DNA from: Scatophagus argus
Taxonomy: Eukaryota > Chordata > Actinopteri > Scatophagidae
Assembly: GCF_020382885.2 (NCBI RefSeq)
Contig: NC_058501.1
Coordinates: forward strand, 17,108,001-17,172,000
DNA: 64,000 nucleotides
Direction: 5' to 3'
A program made the position numbers and the translations under genes. Position 1 is the stretch's first letter. Every line of letters starts with the position of its first letter. This document shows, piece after piece, positions 1-11,255 of the stretch. The notes beneath the pieces are model-generated. The model worked only from the letters and a program-made list of their open reading frames with translations. It searched no databases and was not told where the DNA came from.

Positions 1-2072
1 CCTTCCCAAAGTTCAAATTCACACCGGGTGCTAAAGCTGGGCTCCCTGAAGCCTAACCAAGGGATGTTTTGGACCATGAATGACAGAGTTTCTCCAGACC
101 CCCAAACGTTTTCTGAACCTGAGCTGCCTGATCTCAACTTCCGAGACAAAAGGCGCCAAGTGAAAGCCCAAAGGAGTGCTTCCATTCCTAACATGACTGT
201 CGAAGGAGGCCATGAGCATCGGCTGCACTCCAGGAGTCTGTACACATCACCTGAAGACAAGGATGTCAGGTCACAACATGATCCTAATGGACACCCATCA
301 CCTCTGGAGGGTCTTTTAGAAAGAGCCAAGGAGAGATCAAAAGACAAAGAGGGATTAAAAAGAGACAGAAATATGAAACCAGCTCATATGAGGGCAAGGT
401 ATCCTCCTAATTCCTCCTCGTTTTCCACCACACCATCACAGTCACCCAGTGATGGAGATAGAGAAACAGAGTGGGAGGAGGAGGTGGAGCTGATGAGACA
501 CAGAGCTCTCACAGTAAGTAAAGGATGGAAGGAGCAGCTGGTAGATGGAGATGAAGATGAGAAGAGGGACAGGTTAGCATGACCATTTTGTACTTACTTT
601 CATGTCATTCATTGTCTAACTAATTATCATTGTTTGGCAAATTAACATGCTGTGTAGGTCATGTCCAGATTTTACTTTACAGTTTTACTTTACATTACAG
701 TACTAAAACAGAAACACAAACTGTTACTTCTCCAAGACAACATTGATCAGTTAGTCATTTGTCAAACAAGTGATGCACACACACTGTTGAAACAATGAAA
801 AAAGAAATAATCATTATTCTGTTCTCCCAATTATAGTCTCAGTCTTTGCAGCTGAAAAGCACAGTTTTGCACACAGAACTTCACATTTTCTTCTTCTTCT
901 TGCTTAAAGACACTTCAGCAGGGTAGTGGCATTCTGAAAGGATCTCAGCTCCACCCCTCTGCTATATGTATTATTATCACACAATCTAGATATGTTTGCA
1001 TTTCGAGCTTTAAACAATGGCCACATTTAGAATGAATATTGTCTTAATACTTTGCTCTGTGCCAGTCACATTTATTTGTGTACCCCATAATTGGAAAATG
1101 TCAGATCTTTACTACTGAGATTAGTTTTCAGTGTTGAGTAGGCTCATAATGGACAGGCTGTTCTGTGAGAATGGAAACTTAAAATTACCCTGTGTTTTTC
1201 ATGTCTCTAACCACAGAACAGTGTGTGAATCCTAATTAGCATGCTGAATACACGTTGGATCTCAGAAAACATTAGCTAAAATATTTTTTAAATATTTAAA
1301 AAATACTTTCACCACTTTTCAACTGTGGATTGTTTCCATCAGAAACTCAATAAGACAATTTAAATTTTTATTGATTTTCTTACACTATATACAGAGTCAG
1401 CCAAAATAATGTATACACACATCAGGAAAAGAAAAACATGAATAAATATTTAATTTGTATAAGTACTTCTATACATATAGATACCTCTTTCAAAGTTTGA
1501 TCAAATTATGATAACACAACAACACATAACAACAATACACAGTGTTGTACAATGTTTTCCCAACAGATGGCATCACCCTTTTTTCCTGATGTGTGTATAC
1601 ATTATTTTGGCTGACTCTGTATTTATCACAGAAAGACCAGAGTATTCACTATTTAAGTTAAATTCATTTTTCTATTTCTCAAAATTTTGCAATTTTGATT
1701 ACTCTGTATAATTTACTAAACACAATAATATACAGTTGAGTACTCCTTGTAGGTATTTAGTAATTTTTGAACTTTAACAGGATTTAATCCATGTAACTGT
1801 AACAATAATCTTACAGTACAGTGTACCTGAACTGTACTCAGTAGTGGGAACCATTAATTCAACCACTGATCTTTTTCCCTTTCTTCTTCAGTGTTGTCTT
1901 TACAGACGGTGTAAATGTGGACTGGTCAGGCTGGTGCTTTGACGACGATGAAGTCATGGATCACTTATATCCTGAAGCTGAGGGGCTTCTGGAGGACATC
2001 AGCCGATCTTTGACTTTCTGGGATCTCCAAGGACTTTCAGAGCAAGAAGACGGGGAGTGCAGTCAGGTGTAG
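1..2072 (+). CDS. plekhg6: Probable PLEKHG6 (RhoGEF/PH protein), C-terminal two coding exons, 5' partial
   Basis: Two coding exons are visible: 1-572 (open at the left edge, frame 1) and 1892-2072, joined across a 1.3-kb GT-AG intron through a split Ser codon. The protein end is low-complexity and charged. It has a Ser/Thr-rich stretch, a segment beginning SPLEGLLERAKER, and an acidic tail VNVDWSGWCFDDDEVMDHLY ending in ECSQV. No DH or PH domain lies in this part; those would be upstream of the window. The name rests mainly on synteny (human PLEKHG6 neighbours TNFRSF1A, LTBR, TAPBPL, VAMP1 and MRPL51) plus the general look of the tail, so the identity is tentative. PLEKHG6 (MyoGEF) is a Rho guanine-nucleotide exchange factor acting with non-muscle myosin in cytokinesis and motility. 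AATAAA signals follow at 2262 and 2523. Another PLEKHG-family member cannot be excluded. Confidence 0.5.
1392..1619. mobile_element. Tc1/mariner-type MITE in the last plekhg6 intron
   Basis: A 228-bp element bounded by near-perfect inverted repeats of about 40 bp. The left end begins CAGAGTCAGCCAAAATAATG and the right end is its reverse complement, closing at 1619. A TA dinucleotide flanks each side (1390-1391 and 1620-1621), the usual Tc1/mariner target duplication. The interior is AT-rich with no coding capacity, so this is a non-autonomous hairpin element. The well-matched ends suggest fairly recent insertion. Confidence 0.85.
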
Positions 2073-2522
2073 CTCTGAAGATGTGCTACAGAGTCCTATA
2101 GTTGCTGAGTGGATCCAAAACCAGACGACCAAACACCAACCTATAACGCAAACTCAAAATTCAGTTCATGAATGTGAACTACAAAGTGACAATGACAGGC
2201 CACTTTTTTTAAATGAAAAGCTTATGCCCAAAAAGGAAGAAAAGGACTTTTGCAAACATTAAATAAATGTCTTTCGAGCGCTTTAGCAGACTTTTAGTTT
2301 GTCATTGACACAAACATCTTCAGTCTGAATTTATGGGGTATAATTATTCTGTAAACCTAAAATAATGTCTCATTTTTTTATGTGATACATTGTGTGGTCA
2401 GTGTTTTGTGTAAATATTATAAAAGTTTATTTTTTTACCATTACTGTATATGTTATTTATATCGGTAACAATTTCTCTCTCTCTCATTGACCTGAGAGTT
2501 TCAGCTTGTACATAATGTAATA

Positions 2523-2576
2523 AATAAAACCAGATTTATTTCTGATAAATGTACTTTATTTGTAAAACATTTTATT
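2523..2576. terminator. Converging polyadenylation signals of plekhg6 and lag3
   Basis: A plus-strand AATAAA lies at 2523-2528 (an earlier one at 2262-2267). Minus-strand AATAAA hexamers (TTTATT on the plus strand) lie at 2555-2560 and 2571-2576. The plekhg6 3' UTR and the lag3 3' UTR therefore end within tens of bases of each other, or overlap. Confidence 0.6.
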
Positions 2577-2819
2577 CTCGACGTATATATATCGAAAGAA
2601 ATACTTACATACAGTTGAAAAATTGAAAACAGTTACAAAAATAATATACAACATTTCAAATTCAACAACAATGCTGCTACAACGTCTGCTCTGAAAATAC
2701 CATATTTACAAAACTTGTGCAAACAAAAGTCTCCCAACGTGCTGCGGCCACAAAGAAGGTGGACCTCACTTCAGTTTAGCGCTGTGAGGTCTTTCCTGCG
2801 ATGCTGTTTTAATGTGCCT

Positions 2820-5427
2820 TTATTTTTTCCCTCTGGTCCTTTCTCGCTCCTCCCGCTCATTGGAGGTGGTGTGAACAATCGCCTCCAGCGCAGGGTACTG
2901 CAAGATCCTCTTCCTCTGTGGAAAAAAATGCAAATTTGTTTAAATGAGGGAAACAATTCTACTTCAAGGTGTGATGTATGAATGCCCAAGCACATGTTTC
3001 ATTAATTTACATTTTGTATTCATCTTACATTCTTAATGTCAATATGTAATTAGAAATCCATTCATGAGATAAGGTTAATTCTTTCATCATTTCAATCATT
3101 TTCTAGAATCAAGTGACTAATCTTGAAACAATAATTTGGCTAATTTCTACATTTTTTAAAATTTAGTATAGTGTTCAATGAGTTCTTGAACAACAGTGCA
3201 GTGTACTACAGGTCTTTACCCTTTGGTGGTTCTTGTACATCTTCACCAAAACCAGCAGCAGAACAAAGAGGAGAAAGCTGAGAGCGACCACAGCACCGGT
3301 GTTCTGTGAGACACCTGATGATTTTTGTCCACTCAGGCCACCTGTGAAGAACAACAAAGAGACATCATAACATTTATTTGTAGTTTATTATATTATCATA
3401 AATATTTAAAAAAAAAAAATCAAGAGGAGAGAACTTACTCATCGCTTGAATGTAGTATGTAACATTTCCCAAAATGCCCTCCTTCCCGTAGAAGCGACAT
3501 GTCCACTCGCCCTGGTTCTCTGACACAATGCTTATTTTTACAGTCTTCCCCTTCTGGACAGATCCAATTGACTCGGTGCCGTTGAGGTTGCCAGACACAT
3601 GAACCCACTCGTAGTCGGTGACTTCGCTCGTGTCGGACAGTTCACAGGTCAGTGTCAGCGAGCCTTTTTTCTTTGTTGGGACGCTTTTGTTAACTGGCGG
3701 GAAAACATAACAATAAAATTAATTGTTTTATATGAAAAAGGATTTAGTGGAGGTTACTCAAGCTGAAACTTAATCCAAGGAAACTCACTTTTAGCAACAA
3801 CAAGCTGCATATTTCGAGTCAACAGTTGTCCTTCTGCAGTCCCAGAGCATCTGTACATGCCCTCATCCTCAAACCCAACCTCCTTCAAAGTGACAGACCA
3901 GTTACTTTGTGTTAAGTTGGGTTTGAGATTGTTTTCAGAGACAAAAGGGACAACAAGATGACCAGGACCAGATTTAACATGAGATTCAGGCTTCAGTTTC
4001 TCCCAAATAGTGCCAGAGGGGATTAAACCCGGGGAGAACACACAGGGGAGCGTGACTGCAGATCCCACAGCAGCGTACACTTTAGTATTGTCTTTGGGTG
4101 GTTGCATGATTCCTGAAAATAAAGGGGGGAGTGAAAGAGGAGAGTTTTAGTGCATCTGCCACAAAAAATATTAACCAAACATCTTAATAACTTAAAAAAG
4201 TTAATCTTACTACATCTTTTTACCGCAGAGTCTTACCTTTCACTGTCAGAGTTGCCAAAGCTTGCCCCACTTTGCCCTTGTAGCCTACAACACAGGTCCA
4301 TTTTCCTGTCAGTCTCTCTGTTGCCTTTTCCCTCACAGCACTTTCAGCAGAATTGCGGTTTGAGGTGATTCGACTCCTGGACTCAAATGGACTATTATTC
4401 AGTTTCCACTGCACAGTGGCTCCATAAGGCCAAGGAGTCACGTCACAGCTGATTGAAACGTCGTTGTTCAATAAAGGAACCGATGGAGAGAAGGACACTG
4501 TAAGGGATACATATGAGGATAAGGTTATTGACATGTATTACAGGTAATCTCTGGTGTACACAAACAGATGTGACGAAGTGAGACCCCTTAGTCTGTGGCT
4601 GTTAACATCACTAACTGGTGGAATCATTCTGAGGTCTTGGCATTCGCAGTCGCTACTCTCTTAGTGTCTTATTAAGCTGAATTTAAGAATTTTAAGAAAT
4701 TCATTGTGTGGTTGCAGAAGTATAAACAGTCAATATTTGTGCAAAATTTTCTTACCTTTAATGATTCTGAGCATGACCACATTTTCAGTAACATATTTTC
4801 GATTTTCCACTCTGCAAGAGAAAATTCCTGCATCTTCCTCCCTGACATTGTTGATTTGCAGGCTGTAATCGCCTCTTTCAAACTGGGAGTGGAGACATCG
4901 GACACGCTGGGTCTCTTTGGTTGACCAGCCAGCACCCCAGTACTGCAGACCGCTCTTTTGCTTCCTCCAAACAGTGCTGTGGACAGAGATGTCACAGACA
5001 AGCTAATGTCATCAGCATGTAGATACAAGTCTAAAGTTTGAAATTGAAGGAGCATGAGATTATATAAAGTCTAACAGGGAAAAAAACACAGGCACATAGA
5101 GGCAGCACATTAAATTTTGTCTTACCCTTTGTTTGCTTGAGTCCAGACGACAGCAGAGGAGTCTGCAAGTGAAGTACTACATTTGCAGGGTAGTATGGCC
5201 TGAGAGCCGACTTCAACAAGCACCTCAGCCACCTCACACTGAACCCCTGGGGAGGAAGCATGAAATAATTCACTTTGGAAAGAAAATTTGCGTAACAGCG
5301 TGACAAAAAAAAAATCCGCATCTGATGAATTGTTCATTGATAAAAGTTTAAAATGGGCTAGAAAAATCTAAAATTTACCTGTCATAAGAAAGGTAACCAC
5401 CCCAAAGATGAAAAACTCCAACAGCAT
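2820..5427 (-). CDS. lag3: LAG3-like four-Ig inhibitory receptor, complete
   Basis: Eight coding exons on the minus strand: 5379-5427 (signal, MLLEFFIFGVVTF), 5126-5246 and 4756-4976 (V-like D1), 4237-4497 (D2), 3789-4112 (D3), 3439-3693 (D4), 3220-3341 (transmembrane) and 2820-2915 (tail). They sum to 1446 nt, or 481 aa; human LAG3 is 525 aa. All junctions keep phase. D1 has ILPCKC, VVWTQ and DAGIFSC; D2 has SISCDV and GKWTC; D3 has VTLPCV and EGMYRC; D4 has LTLTCEL and GEWTC. The membrane helix is VVALSFLLFVLLLVLV. The tail holds QYPALEAIV, resembling the FSALEQGI segment of mammalian LAG3, and lacks the Lck-binding CxC of CD4. The KIEELE motif of mammals is not apparent. LAG3 is an MHC-II/FGL1-binding checkpoint receptor on activated T cells; CD4 is its close relative and the main alternative. 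Confidence 0.8.
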
Positions 5428-6636
5428 GTTTTTGTCCTCTTCAGTGCTGACGTACAAACAAATTTCACTTTAATCTTTTTAACGTATATCCACTCTGCTT
5501 TCTTTCTACCTCCTAAAGATTGTTTCTCACTTCTCTGATGTGTCCCCACGAGCTGGGTTGATAAGATATATATCAAATGGGGCAGAGGGTGGAGTGTTTT
5601 GTAGCTCATCTGCCTATCATGTGACTTCAGATACAAGCCGGGCTTTGATGTGGTCTGTCTGTGTCAGCTTGGAAACTGTAACACAGAGACGTAAACAGGG
5701 AGACCCACTTCCTCCCACGGATTCTCTCTACCTCATTCTGTTCTCTTCTTCACATCAAATACATCATGTAAAAATCTGTAAAAATTTTCAATCTTAAATT
5801 TGCATACTAGAGCAGCATACACAAGGCAAACACAGCATGGGACCGAAGACAGTAGTGTTAACAGTTAGACATATTGTGCTTTTACATCAAAATATAGTTG
5901 ATTTTTAGAAATATCAAATAAGCTGTCGGCGACATAACAGTTATTCTCCACACACTGTGATGAATGGTACTTGTTTACAAATCACTTTGGGGTTCACGGA
6001 AGCTCTAGACGTTGCTTTGAAACTGATATGGCAAAAGTTGCAACCCCTAACTCCTTCGTCACTGCCAGTCACTTTTCAACCACTGGTGAGCTCACAGCTC
6101 TCATCAGAAACATCATCATTACCAGTATGGTGAGAATGAGGCCATTTAGTAGTACGCTAGCTTGATGTTATGGATATTCACGAAAGTGAATCATCTGCTT
6201 GTTTCTCGCTTCTCTGTTTTCCTTTTCGTCAATTCGCTGCAGTAGAAACAGGCCTACACTGCAAGTCAAATGTTTGTTTGACTGCCTTTAGTTCAGCATC
6301 TTATCCAAAGTGATTGTATCTAATCATAAAGATTGGAAAATATTCATGAAAGGTTGTTGAAAAATGTCTTTCATTTCTCTGAACCTTTGGTGTCAGCTCT
6401 GTAAGTGTTTTCAGTAATTGATGTCATCTGTTTATTTATTTTTTTTTACCTTGACTGGTAACACTTGACTTTAAACCCATCAATGTTGCACTCATAGGCA
6501 GAATACAAACATTTAATAAAACATATACAACGACGGTTTTACAAAGTGTTCCAGAGCCTGTGTTGTAATATACAGTATAATATCCTTTATACAGTCATGC
6601 ATTTCACAAAGTGCTGAACCTCATATATCTATCTGT
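5428..6636. other. Upstream flank of lag3, no gene seen
   Basis: This is the 5' flank of lag3. I see no coding exon, RNA gene or clear repeat. The short open frames have no recognisable motifs. A lag3 promoter must lie near 5430-5700, but no confident element was identified. Confidence 0.4.
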
Positions 6637-7125
6637 CTGTCAACACTATGTAGACAAAAATACTGGGACACCTGAGCCTTACACCAAGGGACTTTAGTGG
6701 CATTGCATCTTAAATACACAGTCAGCTTTGCAGCGCTAACAGCTTCCACTCTTCTGGGAAGGTTTTGGAGTGTTTCTGTGGGAATTTTTGCCCATTCATA
6801 CAGTAGAGCATTTGTGAGGTCGATGTTGGACCAAAAGGCCTGGCTCGCAATCACCATTCCAGTTCATCCCAAAAGTGTTGAATGGAGTTGAGATCAGTAC
6901 AGGACGTACATCACACCAAACTCACCCAGCCATGTCTTTGTGGAGCTTTGCTTTGTGCACTGGGGCTCAGTCATGCTGGAATAGAAAAGGACCTTCCCCA
7001 CAAAGTTGGCAGCATAGCATTGTCCAAAATGTCTTGCTGAATGGTATGCTGAAGCATTAAGATTTCCCTTCACTGGAAGTCGAGACCAACCCCTGAAAAA
7101 CAGCCCCATACCACACCTGATTTCA
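6637..7125 (-). mobile_element. Tc1/mariner transposase relic (3' part)
   Basis: Reverse-strand reading shows pieces of a fish Tc1-like DDE transposase: LPVKGNLNASAYHS, HFGQCYAANFVGKV, QCTKQSSTKTWLGEFGV, then EWAKIPTETLQNLPRRVEAV. They lie in two frames, with the segment that would carry the DLNPIEHLWDEL motif deleted. The outer end at about 6643 reads ACACTATGTAGACAAAAATACTGGGACAC-like, a recognisable terminal repeat of this family. The other terminus is missing. This is a dead, truncated DNA transposon. Confidence 0.85.
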
Positions 7126-8836
7126 ATAATAAAGAGATGTGTGTAAATAATTCTATATATTGTTTCTATCTTCATCCAGCACACCCGTCAAAATAAAACA
7201 TTATCGTGGGTCTTGTTAGAGGCAATTAACCTTTAACACAAAGATTTAAGTTCTTCATTTAACAATATACTACACTCGTGACAGAAACATATTGGAGAAG
7301 CGCTAAGTTGAAAACACAGCCAGATATACGTATGATGCACAATGTATAGATATATACAGATAGATCATAGATAAAGAAGTACACAGATAGATAAACTGTC
7401 ACACAGATGGATAGATACAACTGAGAATGTGTGGGTGAAACCACAGGGCTGTTTTCTTCATCTTGTAGAGACATTTTCCTTGGTAAAAACCTTGTGACTG
7501 CTGGGTGAGTGATTATGTAAGTCTTAAGTCTTTTCATCTCATCCACTTAAAACTTCTTCCTCACACCAACAACTGTCAGCATTCAAAACTAAATCAGTGT
7601 CACATTTGGTTCAGCGTGTGGCTTAAAAAAAAACAACAACAACAAAAAACAATGTCTAATCTGTGTATGTGAAGCTCAGTGCTCGGGGCATGTGTGGGGT
7701 GGTCTTTCCTAAAGCTGATGTTTAGTCACCTCCACTATATCTGAATATGAGCTGCACATGCTGTGAAGGAAAATGCCCCTCATACGGAAACAATTGATCT
7801 TTGAGCTTGAGGGAATGCAGATGATTATGTTAATAAGAGACAAGCTTGGAAAATAGGCAAATCAGACTGCTTCTGCAGAACTTCAGTCAGTGAGTAGTTT
7901 GTTCCTGTGAAGCTCTCAAATTCTGGCTGTAGCCTTAACCCTTAACAAACAGCAGAACACATGGAGTACTCAGATGTAAGGCTTTCTGATTGAGTGTAGA
8001 TGCTGCAGTGTTTCATTTCAGTAGCCAATGTGATTATATCGTGGTATTCTAGTCCACATGTGTAGGTGATGAAATATAATGTTCCACTGGGTTTTACTGG
8101 CACAGGAAGCAGAGCACAGTTAAAAAAATGCTGCTCTGCTGAGAAATTCTTTAATTTTGTTAAGTCAGCATTTTGTTCTGTGCTGTGTTGAGCGCTGCTT
8201 GGAAACACTATTGTGTATCTGATGCACAAATTGCAGCATGAACGAGAAATGTTTCTTTTGGAAATTATGGTGAAAAATTCTGCATGTTTTGCATGCTAAT
8301 CCTTTTCGCCCTTCATCGTCTGCACATAAACTGATTTATACTTTTCATTTCATTTCACGCCATTTGTATTTATTCTACTGTGGATCCACAGTAACTTAGC
8401 AAAGGGTTTTTGCAGATTAAAGTAAACACACTGCATGCACTTACAGTAAGACAGTAACTCTTTTTTTCTTTTTCTTTTCTTTGTTCTTTGCACAGGCCAT
8501 TGCAGTGTAGTTTAAGCTAATGCTGAATGGAATCTAATGTTTAAAAATGATTCGTCTGGTTTAAATTTCCATACGCTCGCTGACGTCTTAGCAATAATTA
8601 AGTAAAGACAGAGTTCAGTTTTGCTGCACCTGTTTCTTTGAAAATGACAAAATATTCCATCCATCTCTTAACTACAGTAAGACTGAAAGTATCAGTCTGT
8701 GTCTGTCTGTGAATCTCTGTGTTTGTATGAAGAGAGAGAGCGAGAAAGAGGAAGGGAGGGCGAAAAACATAGATAGAGAGAGAGAGACAACAGCCAGCTA
8801 AAGCTTGAACAGCTGAACTCAGCAATTAAAGATCAG
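7126..8836. other. Intergenic stretch without recognised features
   Basis: AT-rich DNA between the Tc1 relic and a TG repeat. It holds an A-rich patch (7627-7650) and homopolymer tracts. No coding potential, RNA gene or repeat family was recognised. Confidence 0.4.
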
Positions 8837-8838
8837 AG

Positions 8839-8871
8839 ATGTGTGTGTGTGTGTGTGTTTGTGTGTGTGTG
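8839..8871. repeat. (TG)n microsatellite
   Basis: An imperfect run of TG dinucleotides of about 33 bp with one TTT interruption. Confidence 0.9.
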
Positions 8872-9399
8872 AAGCACTGACATTTAAGAATTTATAGCTT
8901 TTCTGCAGCAACACCCATATTTGAAGGATTGTAGTCCAACACAAGCTCATTGGGTTTTGATGATAGTGAGCTTCAGTTGATCATTGTTGCACCATGTAGA
9001 GCTCTCTGTCAGTCACTACCAGTCATTATATGAGACTGGACACACATGAATGGAAACTGCAACCTGACTGGTGCGCGGAGGCATTCAGACTTGTGGTGAA
9101 GAGTCTGGTTTTTGTTGGAATGAAACCCTGTGAACTTTCAGTTCTCCAATAGTAAAAATCCCACATAAATGCAAAAACAGTGTATTCACTTTTCTCATGA
9201 TAATTTATAATTTAAAAACCTGATCTAAAAGTTACTAACCCAAAAGGGATTATATCATCCATTAAGTACGTTTTAGACATGCTGTATACACGGGTATAAA
9301 ATGTGTCCAACAGCCTTCAGCGGTAGCATGTAACTAAGTGCATTTACTCAAGTATTGTACTTACTGTAAATACTAATTGTATTCATTTGTTTTATAATT

Positions 9400-9785
9400 A
9401 AGGCAGTACGGTGGTGCAGTGGTTAGTAACAAATAGGTACTTGTACTTGACTCTGTCGCCTTATAGCAAGAGGGTTCCAGGTTCGAATCCCGGTCTGAGC
9501 CATTTTGTGTGGAGTTTGCATGTTCTCCCTGTGCCTGCGTGGGTTTTCTCCGGGTACTCCGGCTTCCTCCCACAATACCGAAAACACACACATTAGGTTA
9601 ATTGGCTACTCTACATTGCCCCTAGGTGAGTGTGGTTGCCTGTCTTTGTGTGTAAGCCCTGCGATTGACTGAGGACCAGTAAAGGGTGTACCCCGCCTCT
9701 TGCCCTTAGTCAGCTGGGATAGGCTCCAATCCCCCTGCGACCCTGACAGATAAGCAGTATAGAAAATGGATGGATAGATGGATTT
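9400..9785 (+). repeat. DANA/Mermaid-like tRNA-derived SINE
   Basis: The head has pol III box-like parts: an A-box-like TGGTGCAGTGG and a B box GGTTCGAATCCC near 9480. It continues with the familiar fish SINE body (GTGGAGTTTGCATGTTCTCC, GGGTACTCCGGCTTCCTCCC, GTCAGCTGGGATAGGCTCCA) and ends in an ATGG-type tail at about 9770. The head contains an unusual insertion of about 26 bp between the A-box region and CTGTCGCC; see findings. Confidence 0.85.
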
Positions 9786-9940
9786 TATAGTTAGTAATAA
9801 ACAGGTACTTGACTCTTTTTATGCAACTTTATAATAATATACTTTTTGTACTTTCGGTGCCACCAGATTTGTCTGACAGCATCAACAAATTTTTGCAATT
9901 TTCTAATGAAGAGGAAAATTAAGTGTTCCTATGTGGGCCA

Positions 9941-9969
9941 CACACACTCACACACACACACACACACAA
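9941..9969. repeat. (CA)n microsatellite
   Basis: A CACACA run with one interruption, about 28 bp. Confidence 0.85.
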
Positions 9970-10112
9970 AACCCACCATCCCTTTGATTACTGGAAACTA
10001 TATTGTCATAAATCTCAGACAGGGCTGAGCTCATTCAGGGTGACTTAGAGATGCGTGAGTCTGGTTTCAAACATAGACTGCCACTATCCATAGAATAGAA
10101 ATTAAACTACCC

Positions 10113-10365
10113 AACAGTCGTGGATCAGCGGTTAGGGTATCGGACCCGTAACCGGTGGGTCGCTGGTTCGATTCCCCGTCCTCGTGTCCATGGCTGAGGC
10201 ACCCTTGAGCAAGGTACCTAACCCCCACTGCTCCCCGGGCGCTGCATGCGGTCGCCCACTGCCCCGGGTTTGTTGTGTGTGCACGTCACTTGGGTGGGTT
10301 AAATGCAGAGCACGAATTTTGTTGGAGTGAGTTCCCTCCAATGACAAAATATGTCACTTTCTTTC
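10113..10365 (+). repeat. tRNA-derived SINE, second family
   Basis: A tRNA-like head (GGATCAGCGGTTAGGGTATC, then GGTTCGATTCCCC) is followed by a body with CACCCTTGAGCAAGGTACC and TGCTCCCCGGGCGCTGCATG, and TGGGTGGGTTAAATGCAGAG near the end. A related 5'-truncated copy lies at 11465-11733. Confidence 0.8.
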
Positions 10366-10829
10366 TTTTCTTAACAATACTTAAAAGTAGCACAAATTTA
10401 AACTACTACAGCAGTAAAATGCACCATATGTTAATACACTAGTAATACTAACCCAAAAATGAATTTATAATGAGTGCCTACTTTAAACACTTGATATGAT
10501 AACACTTTTAAAAATACTTTTCTCTGGAATAAAGCACTTGTAAGTGGAGTATCTTCACAGTATAGACTCTTAGTTAAATAAATTATGTAAATAATGTTAC
10601 TTCTTCCATCACTGCTAGTTTGAGGTTCACCTTGTGCTTGCTGAAACCTGCATTTCTGTTGTTTAAATATAGACTACAAGTACTAGCCAGTGTCAGTCAA
10701 TTTATTATTTTTCTGAATTTAGATGTTTGTCTTTTTTACATCCAAATGCCCGCAACGTTTACCCCCCTCTACTGGAATGAAAGTGTAGTGAAAAGGTGCC
10801 AAACTATTGTGTTTGCGCTGGTCTAACGA

Positions 10830-10930
10830 CATTAAGGCAATACCACCGGCGCAGTGCATTGTGGGACACAGAGTAAGATGGAAGCGGCCACCAGGACCAT
10901 GTTGAAGCTTCAATAACATATTGTTTTAAT
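10830..10930 (+). promoter_or_regulatory. Possible promoter region upstream of mrpl51
   Basis: A small CpG-containing patch holds GCATTGTGGGA (10856-10866), close to a ZNF143-type core, and AAGATGGAAGC (about 10876), a YY1-like AAGATGG. Both are common in promoters of nuclear-encoded mitochondrial and housekeeping genes. It sits about 390 bp before the mrpl51 ATG, which would require a 5' UTR or a non-coding first exon. Tentative. Confidence 0.3.
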
Positions 10931-11255
10931 CGTCATATCTCCGCATGTGGCTGTAATTTGCGCTTTTGTTGTGATAGTAACAAAAGATTCAATTGGCGTA
11001 AGATCGCGGCTGGACGTGGAAACTGGTAATGTTCGAAATACTGCAACTGTAGCTTATGTGCTAGCCGAGTCTAAAGCTAAGGGTCAGTATAACATTGAAG
11101 ATGTTTGTAAAGCTAATCAAGCTGTTCGGTAGAAAGAAAACCCAGCCGGCCAAAATGTTTAAAAAATATATATTTAATGCGCGTCGAATAACCACTTGAC
11201 CTCTGTGAACTGATACCTTTCAGGTGTTAGTGTGTCGCTGTAGAAAACTTCAGCC

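Noticed and set aside
2820-5427. CD4 as identity of the four-Ig gene
   Set aside because: CD4 and LAG3 share the four-Ig layout, but the tail lacks the CxC Lck motif and has a LAG3-like YPALE segment; D1 also fits LAG3 better.
10113-10190. Possible tRNA gene
   Set aside because: The tRNA-like head runs straight into a SINE body, and a related copy sits at 11465, so it is a SINE and not a tRNA gene.
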